60,336 nt of DNA from an uncultured Caulobacterales bacterium (GTDB lineage Bacteria; Pseudomonadota; Alphaproteobacteria; Caulobacterales; Caulobacteraceae), in the NCBI GenBank assembly GCA_903837135.1, contig CAILTK010000036.1, forward strand, positions 1-60,336, in the 5' to 3' direction. Under the pieces are notes generated by a model. That model saw nothing but the letters and a program-made list of their open reading frames with translations, did not search any database and was not told where the DNA came from. How positions within the stretch are numbered: position 1 is the stretch's first letter; every line of letters begins with the position of its first letter. Shown piece by piece: positions 1 through 6,848 of the stretch. Made by a program: the position numbers and the translations under genes.

Positions 1-134
1 ATGCCGGCGATGCTGTCGTCGCGGGTATGGTCGGCGAAGCGCAGGTCGTGGTCGCGGGCCAGGACCCCGATCTGCGGGGCCCAGGTCTCGGCGGTGAGCA
101 GCTGGCCGGACAGAAGGAGGACAGGCGGCCGCAT
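1..134 (-). CDS. alpha/beta hydrolase, N-terminal fragment
   Basis: This is the first 45 or so codons of a leftward gene cut by the window edge. It begins MRPPVLLLSGQLLTAETWAP, the usual first strand and oxyanion-loop region of small alpha/beta hydrolases. The ATG overlaps the TGA of the upstream dehydrogenase gene in an ATGA arrangement, so it is the last visible member of the leftward operon. The nucleophile and the rest of the catalytic triad lie outside the window, so only the fold is suggested, not the substrate. Confidence 0.6.
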   Translation of the reverse strand, partial: MRPPVLLLSGQLLTAETWAPQIGVLARDHDLRFADHTRDDSIAG

Positions 135-1081
135 CACGCCACCCGGTGCAGCAAAGGCTGGCCGAGAGCGAGCAGGCCGGCGTTGCGCATGGCGATCCCC
201 AGGCTGCGCCGCAGGGTCTCGGGCGTCAGCCAGGCGACATGCGGGGCCATCACCACGCGGTCGAAGGCGGCCAAGGGATGGCCGGCGCCCATCGGCTCCT
301 GGCTGAACACGTCGAGCCCGGCCCCGGCCAGCCGGCCGCCGGCGAGGGCGGCCGCCAGCGCCGCCTCGTCGACGAGGTCGCCGCGCGCGGTGTTGATCAG
401 GACCGCGCCGGGCTTCATCCGCGCGAAGGCGGCGGCGTCGATCATCCGGCGGGTCTCCTGCGTCAGCGGCGCGTGCAGAGAGACGATGTCGGCCTCGCCC
501 AGCAGGGCGTCCAGCGCGCGATAGTCGTCCGGCCGCGCGCCGTTGGGCCCGGTGGCGGTATAGATCACCCGCGCGCCGAGCGCCTCCAGCGCCGGGGTCA
601 GCGTTTGGGGAACGGCGCCGTAGCCGACGAAGCCGACCGTCCGCCCGCCGATCTCGCCGAAGCTGTCGACCACGCCGAGGTCGAGAGCCCACCCCTGCCC
701 TGCCCGCGTGCGGGCGTCGAGCCAGACGATCCGGCGCAGCACCGCCAGCATCAGCGCCAGCGTCATCTCCGCCACGGCCTGGCTGTTGCTGCCCGGCATG
801 TTGCAGACGGCGACGCCCCGCGCCCGCGCCGCCTCGAGATCGATGGTGTTGACGCCGACGCCGAGCTTCTGGATCAGCTTCAGGCGCGGCCCCTGGTCCA
901 TCATCGCCGCCGTCACCGGCTGCAGCACGTGCAGCAGCACCTCGGCGTCGGCGATTTCCCGCGCGAAGCCGGCCGCGTCGGTCTCGTCGACCACGGCGGT
1001 CTCGACGTTCGCCGTCCGGCCGGCGGCCTCCAGCGCGGTCACGAACCCCGGACTGGCGCGGTAGTGCAGCAGGAGCTTCAT
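134..1081 (-). CDS. D-isomer-specific 2-hydroxyacid dehydrogenase
   Basis: The 315-residue product matches the NAD(P)-dependent D-2-hydroxyacid dehydrogenase family (phosphoglycerate dehydrogenase, hydroxypyruvate and glyoxylate reductases), which reduce 2-keto acids or oxidise D-2-hydroxy acids in the cytoplasm. The N-terminal part has the KLGVGVNTID segment. The cofactor domain carries GFVGYGAVP in place of the usual GxGxxG. The catalytic region has NTARGDLVDE (Arg) and GLDVFSQEP (Glu), and the late His is in MAPHVAWLT. Length is normal. The ATG overlaps the stop of the enolase-like gene by four bases, so the two are translationally coupled. The keto acid is unknown; position after a kinase and an enolase suggests it handles their product. 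Confidence 0.85.
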   Translation of the reverse strand: MKLLLHYRASPGFVTALEAAGRTANVETAVVDETDAAGFAREIADAEVLLHVLQPVTAAMMDQGPRLKLIQKLGVGVNTIDLEAARARGVAVCNMPGSNSQAVAEMTLALMLAVLRRIVWLDARTRAGQGWALDLGVVDSFGEIGGRTVGFVGYGAVPQTLTPALEALGARVIYTATGPNGARPDDYRALDALLGEADIVSLHAPLTQETRRMIDAAAFARMKPGAVLINTARGDLVDEAALAAALAGGRLAGAGLDVFSQEPMGAGHPLAAFDRVVMAPHVAWLTPETLRRSLGIAMRNAGLLALGQPLLHRVA

Positions 1082-2388
1082 GCCGGTCGCGCCCCCTTCC
1101 CCGCGGCCACGCCGGGGCAGAAGGCGTCCCAGCCGGCGAAGACGGCGTCCGCGCCCAGCGCCTCCTCGATCCGCAGCAGCTCGTTCCATTTCGCCATCCG
1201 CTCGGAACGGGCGAAAGAGCCGACCTTGATCTGGCCCGCGTCCCAGCCGACGGCGAGGTGAGCGATGGCCACGTCCTCGGTCTCGCCCGAGCGCGCCGAG
1301 ACGATGGTTCCCCATCCGCGCCCGCGCGCCGCCTCCAGCGCCCGCCGGGCGCGCGTCAGCGTGCCGGCCTGGTTGACCTTCACCAGCAGGGCGTTGCACG
1401 CGCCCGCCGCCGCCGCCGTCTCGACCCGCGCGGCGCTGGTGACCAGGAGGTCGTCGCCGATCATCTGCACCGTGTCGCCGAGGGCGCCGGTCGCCAGGGC
1501 CATGCCGTCGAAATCGTCCTGGGCCACCGGATCCTCGATCGACAGGATCGGATAGCGCCGGGCCCAGCCGGCGATCCGCTCGACCATGGCGGCGGAGGTC
1601 AGCGCCGCGTCGTCGAGGGCCATGCGATAGCGTCCCTCCGCGAACAGTTCGTTGGCGGCGACGTCGAGCGAGATGAACACCTCCTCGCCCGGCCGATAGC
1701 CGCCGCGCTCGATCGCCCGCAGCAGCACCTCGAGCGCCGCCTCGTTGGACTCGAAGCTCGGCCACCAGCCGCCCTCGTCGGCGACCCCGGCGGCGGCGCC
1801 CCGCGCCTCCATCAGCGTCCCGGCGGCGCGATAGATGTCGGCGGCGATCTCCAGCGCCCGGCGCACCGAGCCGGCCCCGGGCGCCACGACCATGAAGTCC
1901 TGCACGTCCGTACGCCGGCCCGCGTGGGCCCCGCCGCCAAAGATCTGGACCTCCGGCAGAGGCGTCCGCACCGCCCGGCCCTGCGCCAGCCGCCGCCACA
2001 AGGGCTCGCCCCCGGCCGCGGCGGCCGCCTGGGCCGTGGCCAGCGACACCGCTGTGGTCGCGTTGGCCCCGAGCCGCGCGAGGGCCGCCGTTCCGTCGAG
2101 AGCCTCCAGCCGCGCGTCGACACCGGCCTGGTCCGTGGCGTCGAGGCCCGCGAGCGCCGCGTGGATCTCACCCCGCACCGCCGCGACCGCGCCGTTCACG
2201 CCCATGCCGCCGAAGCGGACGCCGCCGTCGCGCCGGTCGACCGCTTCGTGCGCGCCGCGCGAGGCGCCGGCCGGGGCGATGGCCCGCCCGACCGCGCCGC
2301 CCGCCAGGGCGACCTCGGCCTCCACGGTCGGCCGGCCGCGCGAGTCCCACACCTGCCGCCCGGCGACCGTGACGATGCTCGATTTCAT
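1078..2388 (-). CDS. divergent enolase-like protein
   Basis: A 436-residue member of the enolase family, which dehydrates 2-phosphoglycerate to phosphoenolpyruvate. Most catalytic groups are recognisable: the Ser loop GASRGAHEA (Ser43), His155 in GGGAHAG, Glu205 in DEGG, the metal ligands Asp242, Glu285 and Asp312, the base Lys337 in LVKVNQ, and RSGETED with Lys388 in GQIK. Two normally invariant residues differ: the Glu of the IQEF motif is Asp164 (DVQDF), and the His of SHRSGETED is Ala365. It lies between a sugar-kinase-like gene and a dehydrogenase with ATGA overlaps on both sides, which is unlike a housekeeping enolase. I infer an accessory enzyme acting on another phosphorylated hydroxy acid. 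Confidence 0.85.
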   Translation of the reverse strand: MKSSIVTVAGRQVWDSRGRPTVEAEVALAGGAVGRAIAPAGASRGAHEAVDRRDGGVRFGGMGVNGAVAAVRGEIHAALAGLDATDQAGVDARLEALDGTAALARLGANATTAVSLATAQAAAAAGGEPLWRRLAQGRAVRTPLPEVQIFGGGAHAGRRTDVQDFMVVAPGAGSVRRALEIAADIYRAAGTLMEARGAAAGVADEGGWWPSFESNEAALEVLLRAIERGGYRPGEEVFISLDVAANELFAEGRYRMALDDAALTSAAMVERIAGWARRYPILSIEDPVAQDDFDGMALATGALGDTVQMIGDDLLVTSAARVETAAAAGACNALLVKVNQAGTLTRARRALEAARGRGWGTIVSARSGETEDVAIAHLAVGWDAGQIKVGSFARSERMAKWNELLRIEEALGADAVFAGWDAFCPGVAAGKGARPA

Positions 2389-3389
2389 CCGTCCTCCAAA
2401 CCTCGCGCCCAACGATCGGCGACCGCCCGCAGGGTCGGCGCGGGCGTCGCTATCAGCGGTCCGGCGATCCGACGCACCACGTCGCGTCCCGAAGCCTCGG
2501 TCAGGTATTCCACCGGGGACTTGCCGTCGACCCGCGCCAGCAGGAGCGCCGGCGTGAGCTCCGCCACCCGCGCCTCGAGGGCCGCCCTCGGCTCCCAGTC
2601 CGCTTCGACGAAATAAGCCTCCGCCAGGGCGTCCAGCGCCTGAAGATAGGCCGGCGCGTGCATGGGTCGCCACAGGGTCTTGAGCAGCAGGTGGGTGGCG
2701 ACGAAGGCGAGGTCGAAGGCGGGGTCGCCGTACCAGGCGCACTCCGCGTCGAGCAGCACCGGCCCCGCCGGGCCGACCAGTATGTTCTTGGGACTGATGT
2801 CGCCGTGCACCAGGGCGATCCGGGCGGCGAGGGTGCGCGCGGCCAGGGCGCGCAGCCGGTCCGACAGAGGCGGATGGGCTTGTGCGGCGGCCCGAAGATA
2901 GGGCTCTATCCTCAAGGCGTCGAACAGGTCCGCGGTCTCGAACTGGCGCCGGACCTCCGGCCTGCCGGCCGTCGCGGCGTGCACCCGGCCGACCGCGCGG
3001 CCGACCCGCGCGGCGAAGGCGGGATCGATCCGGCCCGCCGCCAGCTCGCCTTTCCACACCGGATGCCGTTCGGGATCGAGATAGGGCATGACGAACAGCT
3101 TGGCGCCGAGGTCGTGGGCGAGGACGGCCGGCGCCTGCACCCCCTCCACCGCGCCGGCGATCCGGAGCCAGGCCACCTCATAGTCGGCGCGCTCGCGCGG
3201 GGCGGTCCAGTCGGCGGCGACGCGGAGCCGGCCCAGCGCCCGCTTCACGCAGACCGGCCCCGAGGCGAGGTCGACGCGGTAGATGTCGCTCGACACCCCG
3301 CCCGCCAGCGGCGTCATGGGCGGGCGTTCGCCGGCGCCGATCAGTCCCAGCCGCGCCAAAGACTCCGCCACCTCGGCCCGGTCGTCCAT
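2385..3389 (-). CDS. APH-family phosphotransferase (small-molecule kinase)
   Basis: The 334-residue protein has the aminoglycoside-phosphotransferase/choline-kinase fold. The catalytic loop is LVHGDISPKNILV (Asp and Asn) and the metal-binding segment is LLDAECAWYGDPAFDL. The N-terminal lobe contains a Lys in GPVCVKRALG suited to ATP binding. Family members phosphorylate hydroxyl groups of antibiotics, choline, homoserine or sugars. Its stop overlaps the start of the enolase-like gene by four bases, and it follows an alpha/beta hydrolase gene by three bases. A drug-resistance role seems unlikely here; I infer that it makes the phosphorylated substrate of the enolase-like enzyme. Confidence 0.8.
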   Translation of the reverse strand: MDDRAEVAESLARLGLIGAGERPPMTPLAGGVSSDIYRVDLASGPVCVKRALGRLRVAADWTAPRERADYEVAWLRIAGAVEGVQAPAVLAHDLGAKLFVMPYLDPERHPVWKGELAAGRIDPAFAARVGRAVGRVHAATAGRPEVRRQFETADLFDALRIEPYLRAAAQAHPPLSDRLRALAARTLAARIALVHGDISPKNILVGPAGPVLLDAECAWYGDPAFDLAFVATHLLLKTLWRPMHAPAYLQALDALAEAYFVEADWEPRAALEARVAELTPALLLARVDGKSPVEYLTEASGRDVVRRIAGPLIATPAPTLRAVADRWARGLEDG

Positions 3390-3392
3390 CGC

Positions 3393-4547
3393 TCAGGACC
3401 GCGCGTGAATCCAGGCCGCCATCAAATCGGCGGCGGCGATCCTCTCCTCGGCGCTGTCCTCGAAATAATGCGCGCCCTCGACCAGCGCGAGCGTCTTGTC
3501 CTCCGAGCCGATGAAATCGTGGATCTTGCGCGCGTCGGAGGGGAAGACGCCGGTGTCGGCCAGGCCCTGGATCACCAGCGCCGGCGTGTCGAACTTGCGA
3601 AGATGCGGCTCGCCCTGGCAGCGGGAGGTCTCCAGGCTCCACATCGACAGCCAGGTCCGGATCGAATTGGCGCGGCCGATGCTGGGCGTCCGATTGGCCA
3701 CGGCCGGGTCGCCGCGATAGCACTGGTTGGGCTTGCGGTTCGACGGGTCGATGGCCGGATCGATACAGCGCAGGTCGCCCCAGCACCGGAACATGGGGAA
3801 GATCCGGTCCGGCGTGCCCGCGTCGTTGAGCCGTTTGAGCTCCGCCTTGGCCCAGTCGGTGATCCGTTGGTTGCGCGCGCGCTGGGCGGCCCGGTAGCGG
3901 TCGATGAAGGCGGCCGAATAGGGTGGGCCGTGGTCGGGGTTGAACGGGTCGAGCGCCGGATCGGTGGCCAGGGGATCGGTCTCGTCGGTCACCGAAGCGT
4001 CCATCCAGTCGGTCAGCACCTCCGGCCGCCCCTGGTGGGCGTTGAGGGAGATATAAAGGTCGGCCTTGGGCAGGCTGGCCAGGGTCTCGCGGCCGAGGCC
4101 GCCGACCAGGTCCAGGAGGGTCGGGGCGATGGCTTCGGCCTGGTAGGCGCCCATCAGCGAGCCCCCGCCGGAATTGCCCAGGATGACGATCCGCTCGACT
4201 CCGGCCTCCTCCCGCAGCCATTTCATGCCGACGCTGATGTCGATCAGCGCGTGTTCGAGCAGGAACTGGTCCTCGGCGCCGCGATAGCGGGTGTTCCAGC
4301 CGAGAAAGCCGAAGCCGCGTTCGGCGAAGAAGGGGGCGATGTAGTGTTCCGAGAAGTCGACGTTGTAGTGGGTGGCGATCACCGCCGTCGTCGGCCGCCG
4401 ACCCTTCGGTGTGTAGTAAAGTCCCTGGCAGGGGTGGCCGCCGGCCTGGATGCGCGGCGCGGTCGGCGACACGCGGCCGACGAACGCCACATCGACTCTG
4501 TCCATGCGGTCCTGGCCCATGCGATCCTGGCCCGTGCGATCCTGCAT
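3393..4547 (-). CDS. alpha/beta hydrolase
   Basis: A 384-residue cytoplasmic alpha/beta hydrolase with the nucleophile elbow GNSGGGS and the segment THYNVDFSEHYIAPFF before it. The late acid and His are probably in the GLADTGVFPSDARK and EGAHYFEDS regions. No signal peptide is seen. It appears to be the first gene of the leftward run and is followed after three bases by the kinase gene. The extreme N-terminus is low complexity (repeated QDRxG units) because the start region is built from tandem 15-base units, giving three in-frame ATG codons at 4547, 4520 and 4505. I chose 4547 because GGAGAG lies about nine bases upstream. The substrate is unknown; an ester or a carbon-carbon bond is possible. 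Confidence 0.78.
   Translation of the reverse strand: MQDRTGQDRMGQDRMDRVDVAFVGRVSPTAPRIQAGGHPCQGLYYTPKGRRPTTAVIATHYNVDFSEHYIAPFFAERGFGFLGWNTRYRGAEDQFLLEHALIDISVGMKWLREEAGVERIVILGNSGGGSLMGAYQAEAIAPTLLDLVGGLGRETLASLPKADLYISLNAHQGRPEVLTDWMDASVTDETDPLATDPALDPFNPDHGPPYSAAFIDRYRAAQRARNQRITDWAKAELKRLNDAGTPDRIFPMFRCWGDLRCIDPAIDPSNRKPNQCYRGDPAVANRTPSIGRANSIRTWLSMWSLETSRCQGEPHLRKFDTPALVIQGLADTGVFPSDARKIHDFIGSEDKTLALVEGAHYFEDSAEERIAAADLMAAWIHARS
4506..4546. repeat. 15-base tandem repeat at a start codon
   Basis: Two 15-base units beginning at 4506 and 4521 are nearly identical (GCGRTCCTGGCCCRT), and a third partial unit begins at 4536. On the minus strand they encode the QDRTGQDRMGQDRMDR start of the hydrolase and duplicate its initiation codon. 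Confidence 0.7.
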
Positions 4548-4590
4548 CTTGCCGCTCTCCTCGCCCCGCCCTCGACGAGGCCCGGTTTGG

Positions 4591-4605
4591 TTAGATTACT
4601 AATCA
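4591..4605. promoter_or_regulatory. palindromic operator-like site TTAGATTACTAATCA
   Basis: An AT-rich palindrome (TTAG-ATTA-CTAA) sits 44 bases upstream of the alpha/beta hydrolase start in otherwise very GC-rich DNA. The same TTAGNNNNCTAA pattern recurs at 5286 and 6708, with a near copy at 11222. Agreement with the 6708 site is 13 of 15 bases. This suggests the binding site of a dimeric repressor controlling the leftward operon. Confidence 0.5.
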
Positions 4606-4666
4606 AAACCCCGATCCGCCAGGGCGATTCGGACGCGGCGGAGGCGGGCGCGGGACCGGAGCGCCA

Positions 4667-5167
4667 TCACAGGATGGCGAAGATCGAGTGGCGTATCCCG
4701 CGCGCGGTCTTGTGACCGCAGCCGACCGCCAACACCTCGTTCAGCCACAGATAGCGAGGGTCGGCGGTCTCGAAGACCGGGGCGATGCGGATGTAGTAGC
4801 GCGCCTGATCAACCTGCTCGGACTGGTCGGCGTCGCGGAACGCGGCGGCGACGTCGGCGCCGATCACCGTCCGCCCAGTGTAGGTGACGTAGATCAGGGC
4901 CCCGTCGTGCGTGCGCCAGACGCAGCGGGCGTCGAAGGTTCCGACCGCCCGTCCCGGTGCGGTCTCGCCGCTCTCCGACCAGTTGCCGCCGCCGGGCAGG
5001 ATCTCGCCGCGGAGGCGTGCGCCCTCGAAGGCGCCGCCGGTGACGTAACCGATCCGGCGGCTGCGCCAGGGAGACGGGCCGAGCGCCATCAGCGCGCCCT
5101 CCACCAAAAAGTCGGCCACGCACAGCGGTTCGCTGTGAAGAACCGTAAAGTCGAACCGTACATCCAT
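4667..5167 (-). CDS. DUF3237 family protein
   Basis: The 166-residue protein matches the DUF3237 family, small beta-barrel-like proteins of unknown biochemical function often found in catabolic clusters. Recognisable segments are GGAFEGARLRGEILPGGGNW, the run RTHDGALIYVTYTGR, and the terminal FETADPRYLWLNEVLAVG. No signal peptide or membrane segment is seen. I chose the ATG at 5167 (MDVRFDFTV) because the upstream extension is arginine-rich and unlike the family. It is transcribed leftward and divergent from the VOC gene; the hydrolase operon follows after a 119-base gap that has its own putative operator. Confidence 0.75.
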   Translation of the reverse strand: MDVRFDFTVLHSEPLCVADFLVEGALMALGPSPWRSRRIGYVTGGAFEGARLRGEILPGGGNWSESGETAPGRAVGTFDARCVWRTHDGALIYVTYTGRTVIGADVAAAFRDADQSEQVDQARYYIRIAPVFETADPRYLWLNEVLAVGCGHKTARGIRHSIFAIL

Positions 5168-5285
5168 GATCCGGCGCCCTCCTTTGGTCCGCGCCCCACC
5201 AGCCGCCGGTTGTACGAGCCGTGCGGAAACCTGCCCGAAAAAGCAGCGCCGCCCGCGATCGCGCCCCGTCCCGGCCTGCATTTTC

Positions 5286-5297
5286 TTAGCACTCTAA
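5286..5297. promoter_or_regulatory. operator-like palindrome TTAGCACTCTAA
   Basis: An inverted repeat, CTTAG-CACT-CTAAG when extended by one base on each side, lies about 120 bases upstream of the DUF3237 start and on the far side of the divergent promoter from the VOC gene. It is the second copy of the TTAGNNNNCTAA pattern of this island. Confidence 0.45.
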
Positions 5298-5338
5298 GGC
5301 TTTTGCCTGTGATATGCATTGCAGCAGACGACTCGAGC

Positions 5339-5353
5339 GTCAATTAAGTTGAC
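5339..5353. promoter_or_regulatory. operator-like palindrome GTCAATTAAGTTGAC
   Basis: A perfect 5+5 inverted repeat (GTCAA/TTGAC, 5-base spacer) lies between the divergent DUF3237 and VOC genes. The pattern GTMAANNNNNWTGAC recurs at 6767, 11199 and 17944, each time in a promoter region of the island. Its right arm is the -35 hexamer of the VOC promoter, so binding here would block transcription. The MarR protein encoded at 6104 to 6550 is the obvious candidate regulator. Confidence 0.55.
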
Positions 5354-5377
5354 GTTTACGCGGCGAAGGCGCTTAAT
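5349..5377 (+). promoter_or_regulatory. sigma-70-type promoter of the VOC gene
   Basis: TTGACG at 5349 is followed after 17 bases by CTTAAT at 5372. The spacing is ideal and the VOC start is about 55 bases downstream of the -10. The -35 overlaps the palindrome at 5339. Confidence 0.45.
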
Positions 5378-5433
5378 GGGCTCCAGAAGAAGGCCTTCAA
5401 AAGGCTGCGCTTTATGTGGATCGGGAGAGAACC

Positions 5434-6060
5434 ATGGCCGAGCGGATCAATACCGAATTCGATATTCGCGGGGTCAACCACCTCGCCCTCGTCTGCAAGG
5501 ACATGGCGCGCACGGTAGAGTTTTATCGCGACGTGCTGGGCATGCCCCTGGTGAAGACGATCGACCTGCCGAACGGCCGCGGTCAGCACTTCTTCTTCGA
5601 CATCGGCAATGGCGACTCCCTGGCCTTCTTCTGGTTTCCGACGGCGCCGGAAGCGGCGCCCGGCGTATCGGCGCCGGCCAACTTGCCCACGCGCGGAACC
5701 ATCGCTTCGGCGCATGGCTCGATGAACCACATCGCCTTCAACGTGCCCGTCGAGAAGTTCGACGAATACTACGACCGGTTGAAGGCCAAGGGCGTGGACG
5801 TCACCCGCATCTTCAACCACGACAACTCGCCGACCCAGTCGAGCGACACGGTGACCGCCGATGTCTTCGTCCGCTCGGTCTATTTCTTCGACCCTGACGG
5901 CGTGTGTCTCGAGTTCGCGGCCTGGACCCGGACCTTCTCCGACGCCGACATCGCCCACGAGCCCGTCGGCGCCGACGGCGTCAAGGTTCAGAACGTCATC
6001 CTCAAGGCCGAACGGATGATGGCCGACAACGATGTCCGCGCGATGGAGTCGGCCCAATAG
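5434..6060 (+). CDS. VOC-family (glyoxalase/extradiol dioxygenase-like) protein
   Basis: A 208-residue vicinal-oxygen-chelate protein with two beta-alpha-beta-beta-beta modules. Candidate metal ligands are the His in GVNHLALV, the His in SMNHIAFNV and the Glu in GVCLEFAAW. Family members are glyoxalases, extradiol ring-cleavage dioxygenases, epimerases or glutathione-dependent resistance proteins, so the reaction is not fixed by fold. I chose the ATG at 5434, preceded by GGGAGAG; an in-frame GTG at 5416 has no better site. It is a single gene rightward of the divergent promoter and probably belongs to the catabolic set rather than to drug resistance. Confidence 0.82.
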   Translation: MAERINTEFDIRGVNHLALVCKDMARTVEFYRDVLGMPLVKTIDLPNGRGQHFFFDIGNGDSLAFFWFPTAPEAAPGVSAPANLPTRGTIASAHGSMNHIAFNVPVEKFDEYYDRLKAKGVDVTRIFNHDNSPTQSSDTVTADVFVRSVYFFDPDGVCLEFAAWTRTFSDADIAHEPVGADGVKVQNVILKAERMMADNDVRAMESAQ

Positions 6061-6103
6061 GCCCGAGCCCTTCCCGGCCCGGCCGAACGGACCGGATCGA
6101 ACC

Positions 6104-6550
6104 TCAACGATCCGGTTCGTCCCAGGTCAGGGGCGCGCCCCAATCGGCCGCCAGCGCGGCCTTTAGCTGGTCGACCGGGGCCTTTCCGATCCGCGCCTCC
6201 AAGGCCCGGGCGATCAGCGCCATGGCCTGCTGGGCGCTTTCGCGCATCTTGGCGCCGGTCGCACCGATGGCGACGACCTTGGATCGCCGGTCCTCGGGAT
6301 CGTCCACCAGCTCGAGGATACCGAGGTCGATCATCTGACGGATGGTGATGTGGATCGCCTGACGGCTCACGCCGAGGTTCCGGGCGATGTCGGACGGTTT
6401 CCTCACCCCGATCACCACATTGTTCATGACCATCGACTGCGGCCGGGTGACCTCGGGCCAGCCCTGCTTGCGCAGATAGTTCTGAAGTCCCTCGTCGGCC
6501 CAGACGAACGCCTGCCACAGCGGGACGATCAGGTGTTCAACGCTTTCCAT
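6104..6550 (-). CDS. MarR-family transcriptional regulator
   Basis: A 148-residue winged helix-turn-helix protein. The recognition region is KPSDIARNLGVSRQAIHITI and the wing is LVDDPEDRRSKVVAIG, both typical of MarR proteins, which bind short palindromes as dimers and release DNA when a small, often aromatic, ligand binds. It faces left and converges on the VOC gene; its promoter shares the region upstream of the TonB receptor gene. Both palindrome classes of the island occur in that 298-base region (6708 and 6767), so autoregulation together with the receptor is likely. Which palindrome it binds cannot be decided from sequence. Confidence 0.85.
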   Translation of the reverse strand: MESVEHLIVPLWQAFVWADEGLQNYLRKQGWPEVTRPQSMVMNNVVIGVRKPSDIARNLGVSRQAIHITIRQMIDLGILELVDDPEDRRSKVVAIGATGAKMRESAQQAMALIARALEARIGKAPVDQLKAALAADWGAPLTWDEPDR

Positions 6551-6696
6551 TCCGCCTCAAACCATCCGCGAATCGATCATGTCGTCCAGGAGGGACCTCG
6601 CCAGATAGCCCAGGCGCCGCCGACCATCAGCCTCCCATTCCCGCGTGCGCCTTCATCCCCGAAAGATTGAGCGATTTCCACTCATAATTCGACACG

Positions 6697-6725
6697 TTGA
6701 CATACTCTTAGATAGCTAATCATAT
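6697..6725 (+). promoter_or_regulatory. candidate promoter of the TonB-receptor gene
   Basis: TTGACA at 6697 is followed after 17 bases by TCATAT. The palindrome TTAGATAGCTAATCA (6708 to 6722) occupies the spacer between the two hexamers, a classic repressor position. The rest of the 6551 to 6848 gap shows only the second palindrome at 6767. Confidence 0.4.
6708..6722. promoter_or_regulatory. operator-like palindrome TTAGATAGCTAATCA
   Basis: Third copy of the TTAGNNNNCTAA pattern, placed between a -35 and a -10 candidate of the receptor gene. It is almost identical to the copy upstream of the hydrolase operon at 4591. Confidence 0.5.
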
Positions 6726-6766
6726 TGCTCACCAGCCGCCCCTTTCGATCCTGGTCGCACCAAAGC

Positions 6767-6781
6767 GTCAAGTAAATTGAC
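6767..6781. promoter_or_regulatory. operator-like palindrome GTCAAGTAAATTGAC
   Basis: A perfect 5+5 inverted repeat with the same arms as the copy at 5339, 67 bases before the TonB-receptor start and between the divergent marR and receptor genes. Confidence 0.55.
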
Positions 6782-6848
6782 AAACGGCGATTGCGGCGCC
6801 ACCCTTCCCTCAAGGTTCGAAAACGAAACCGTCTTATAGGGGGAAGTC

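Noticed and set aside
2385-3389. Aminoglycoside resistance gene
   Set aside because: The fold is shared, but the gene is embedded between an enolase-like and a hydrolase gene by overlaps, with no resistance or mobile context.
2658-4715. A 685-codon plus-strand frame
   Set aside because: It lies opposite the kinase and hydrolase genes and has no recognisable domain; the minus-strand products have complete motifs.
5416-5433. GTG at 5416 as the VOC start
   Set aside because: ATG 5434 has GGGAGAG at good distance and gives the family-typical beginning.
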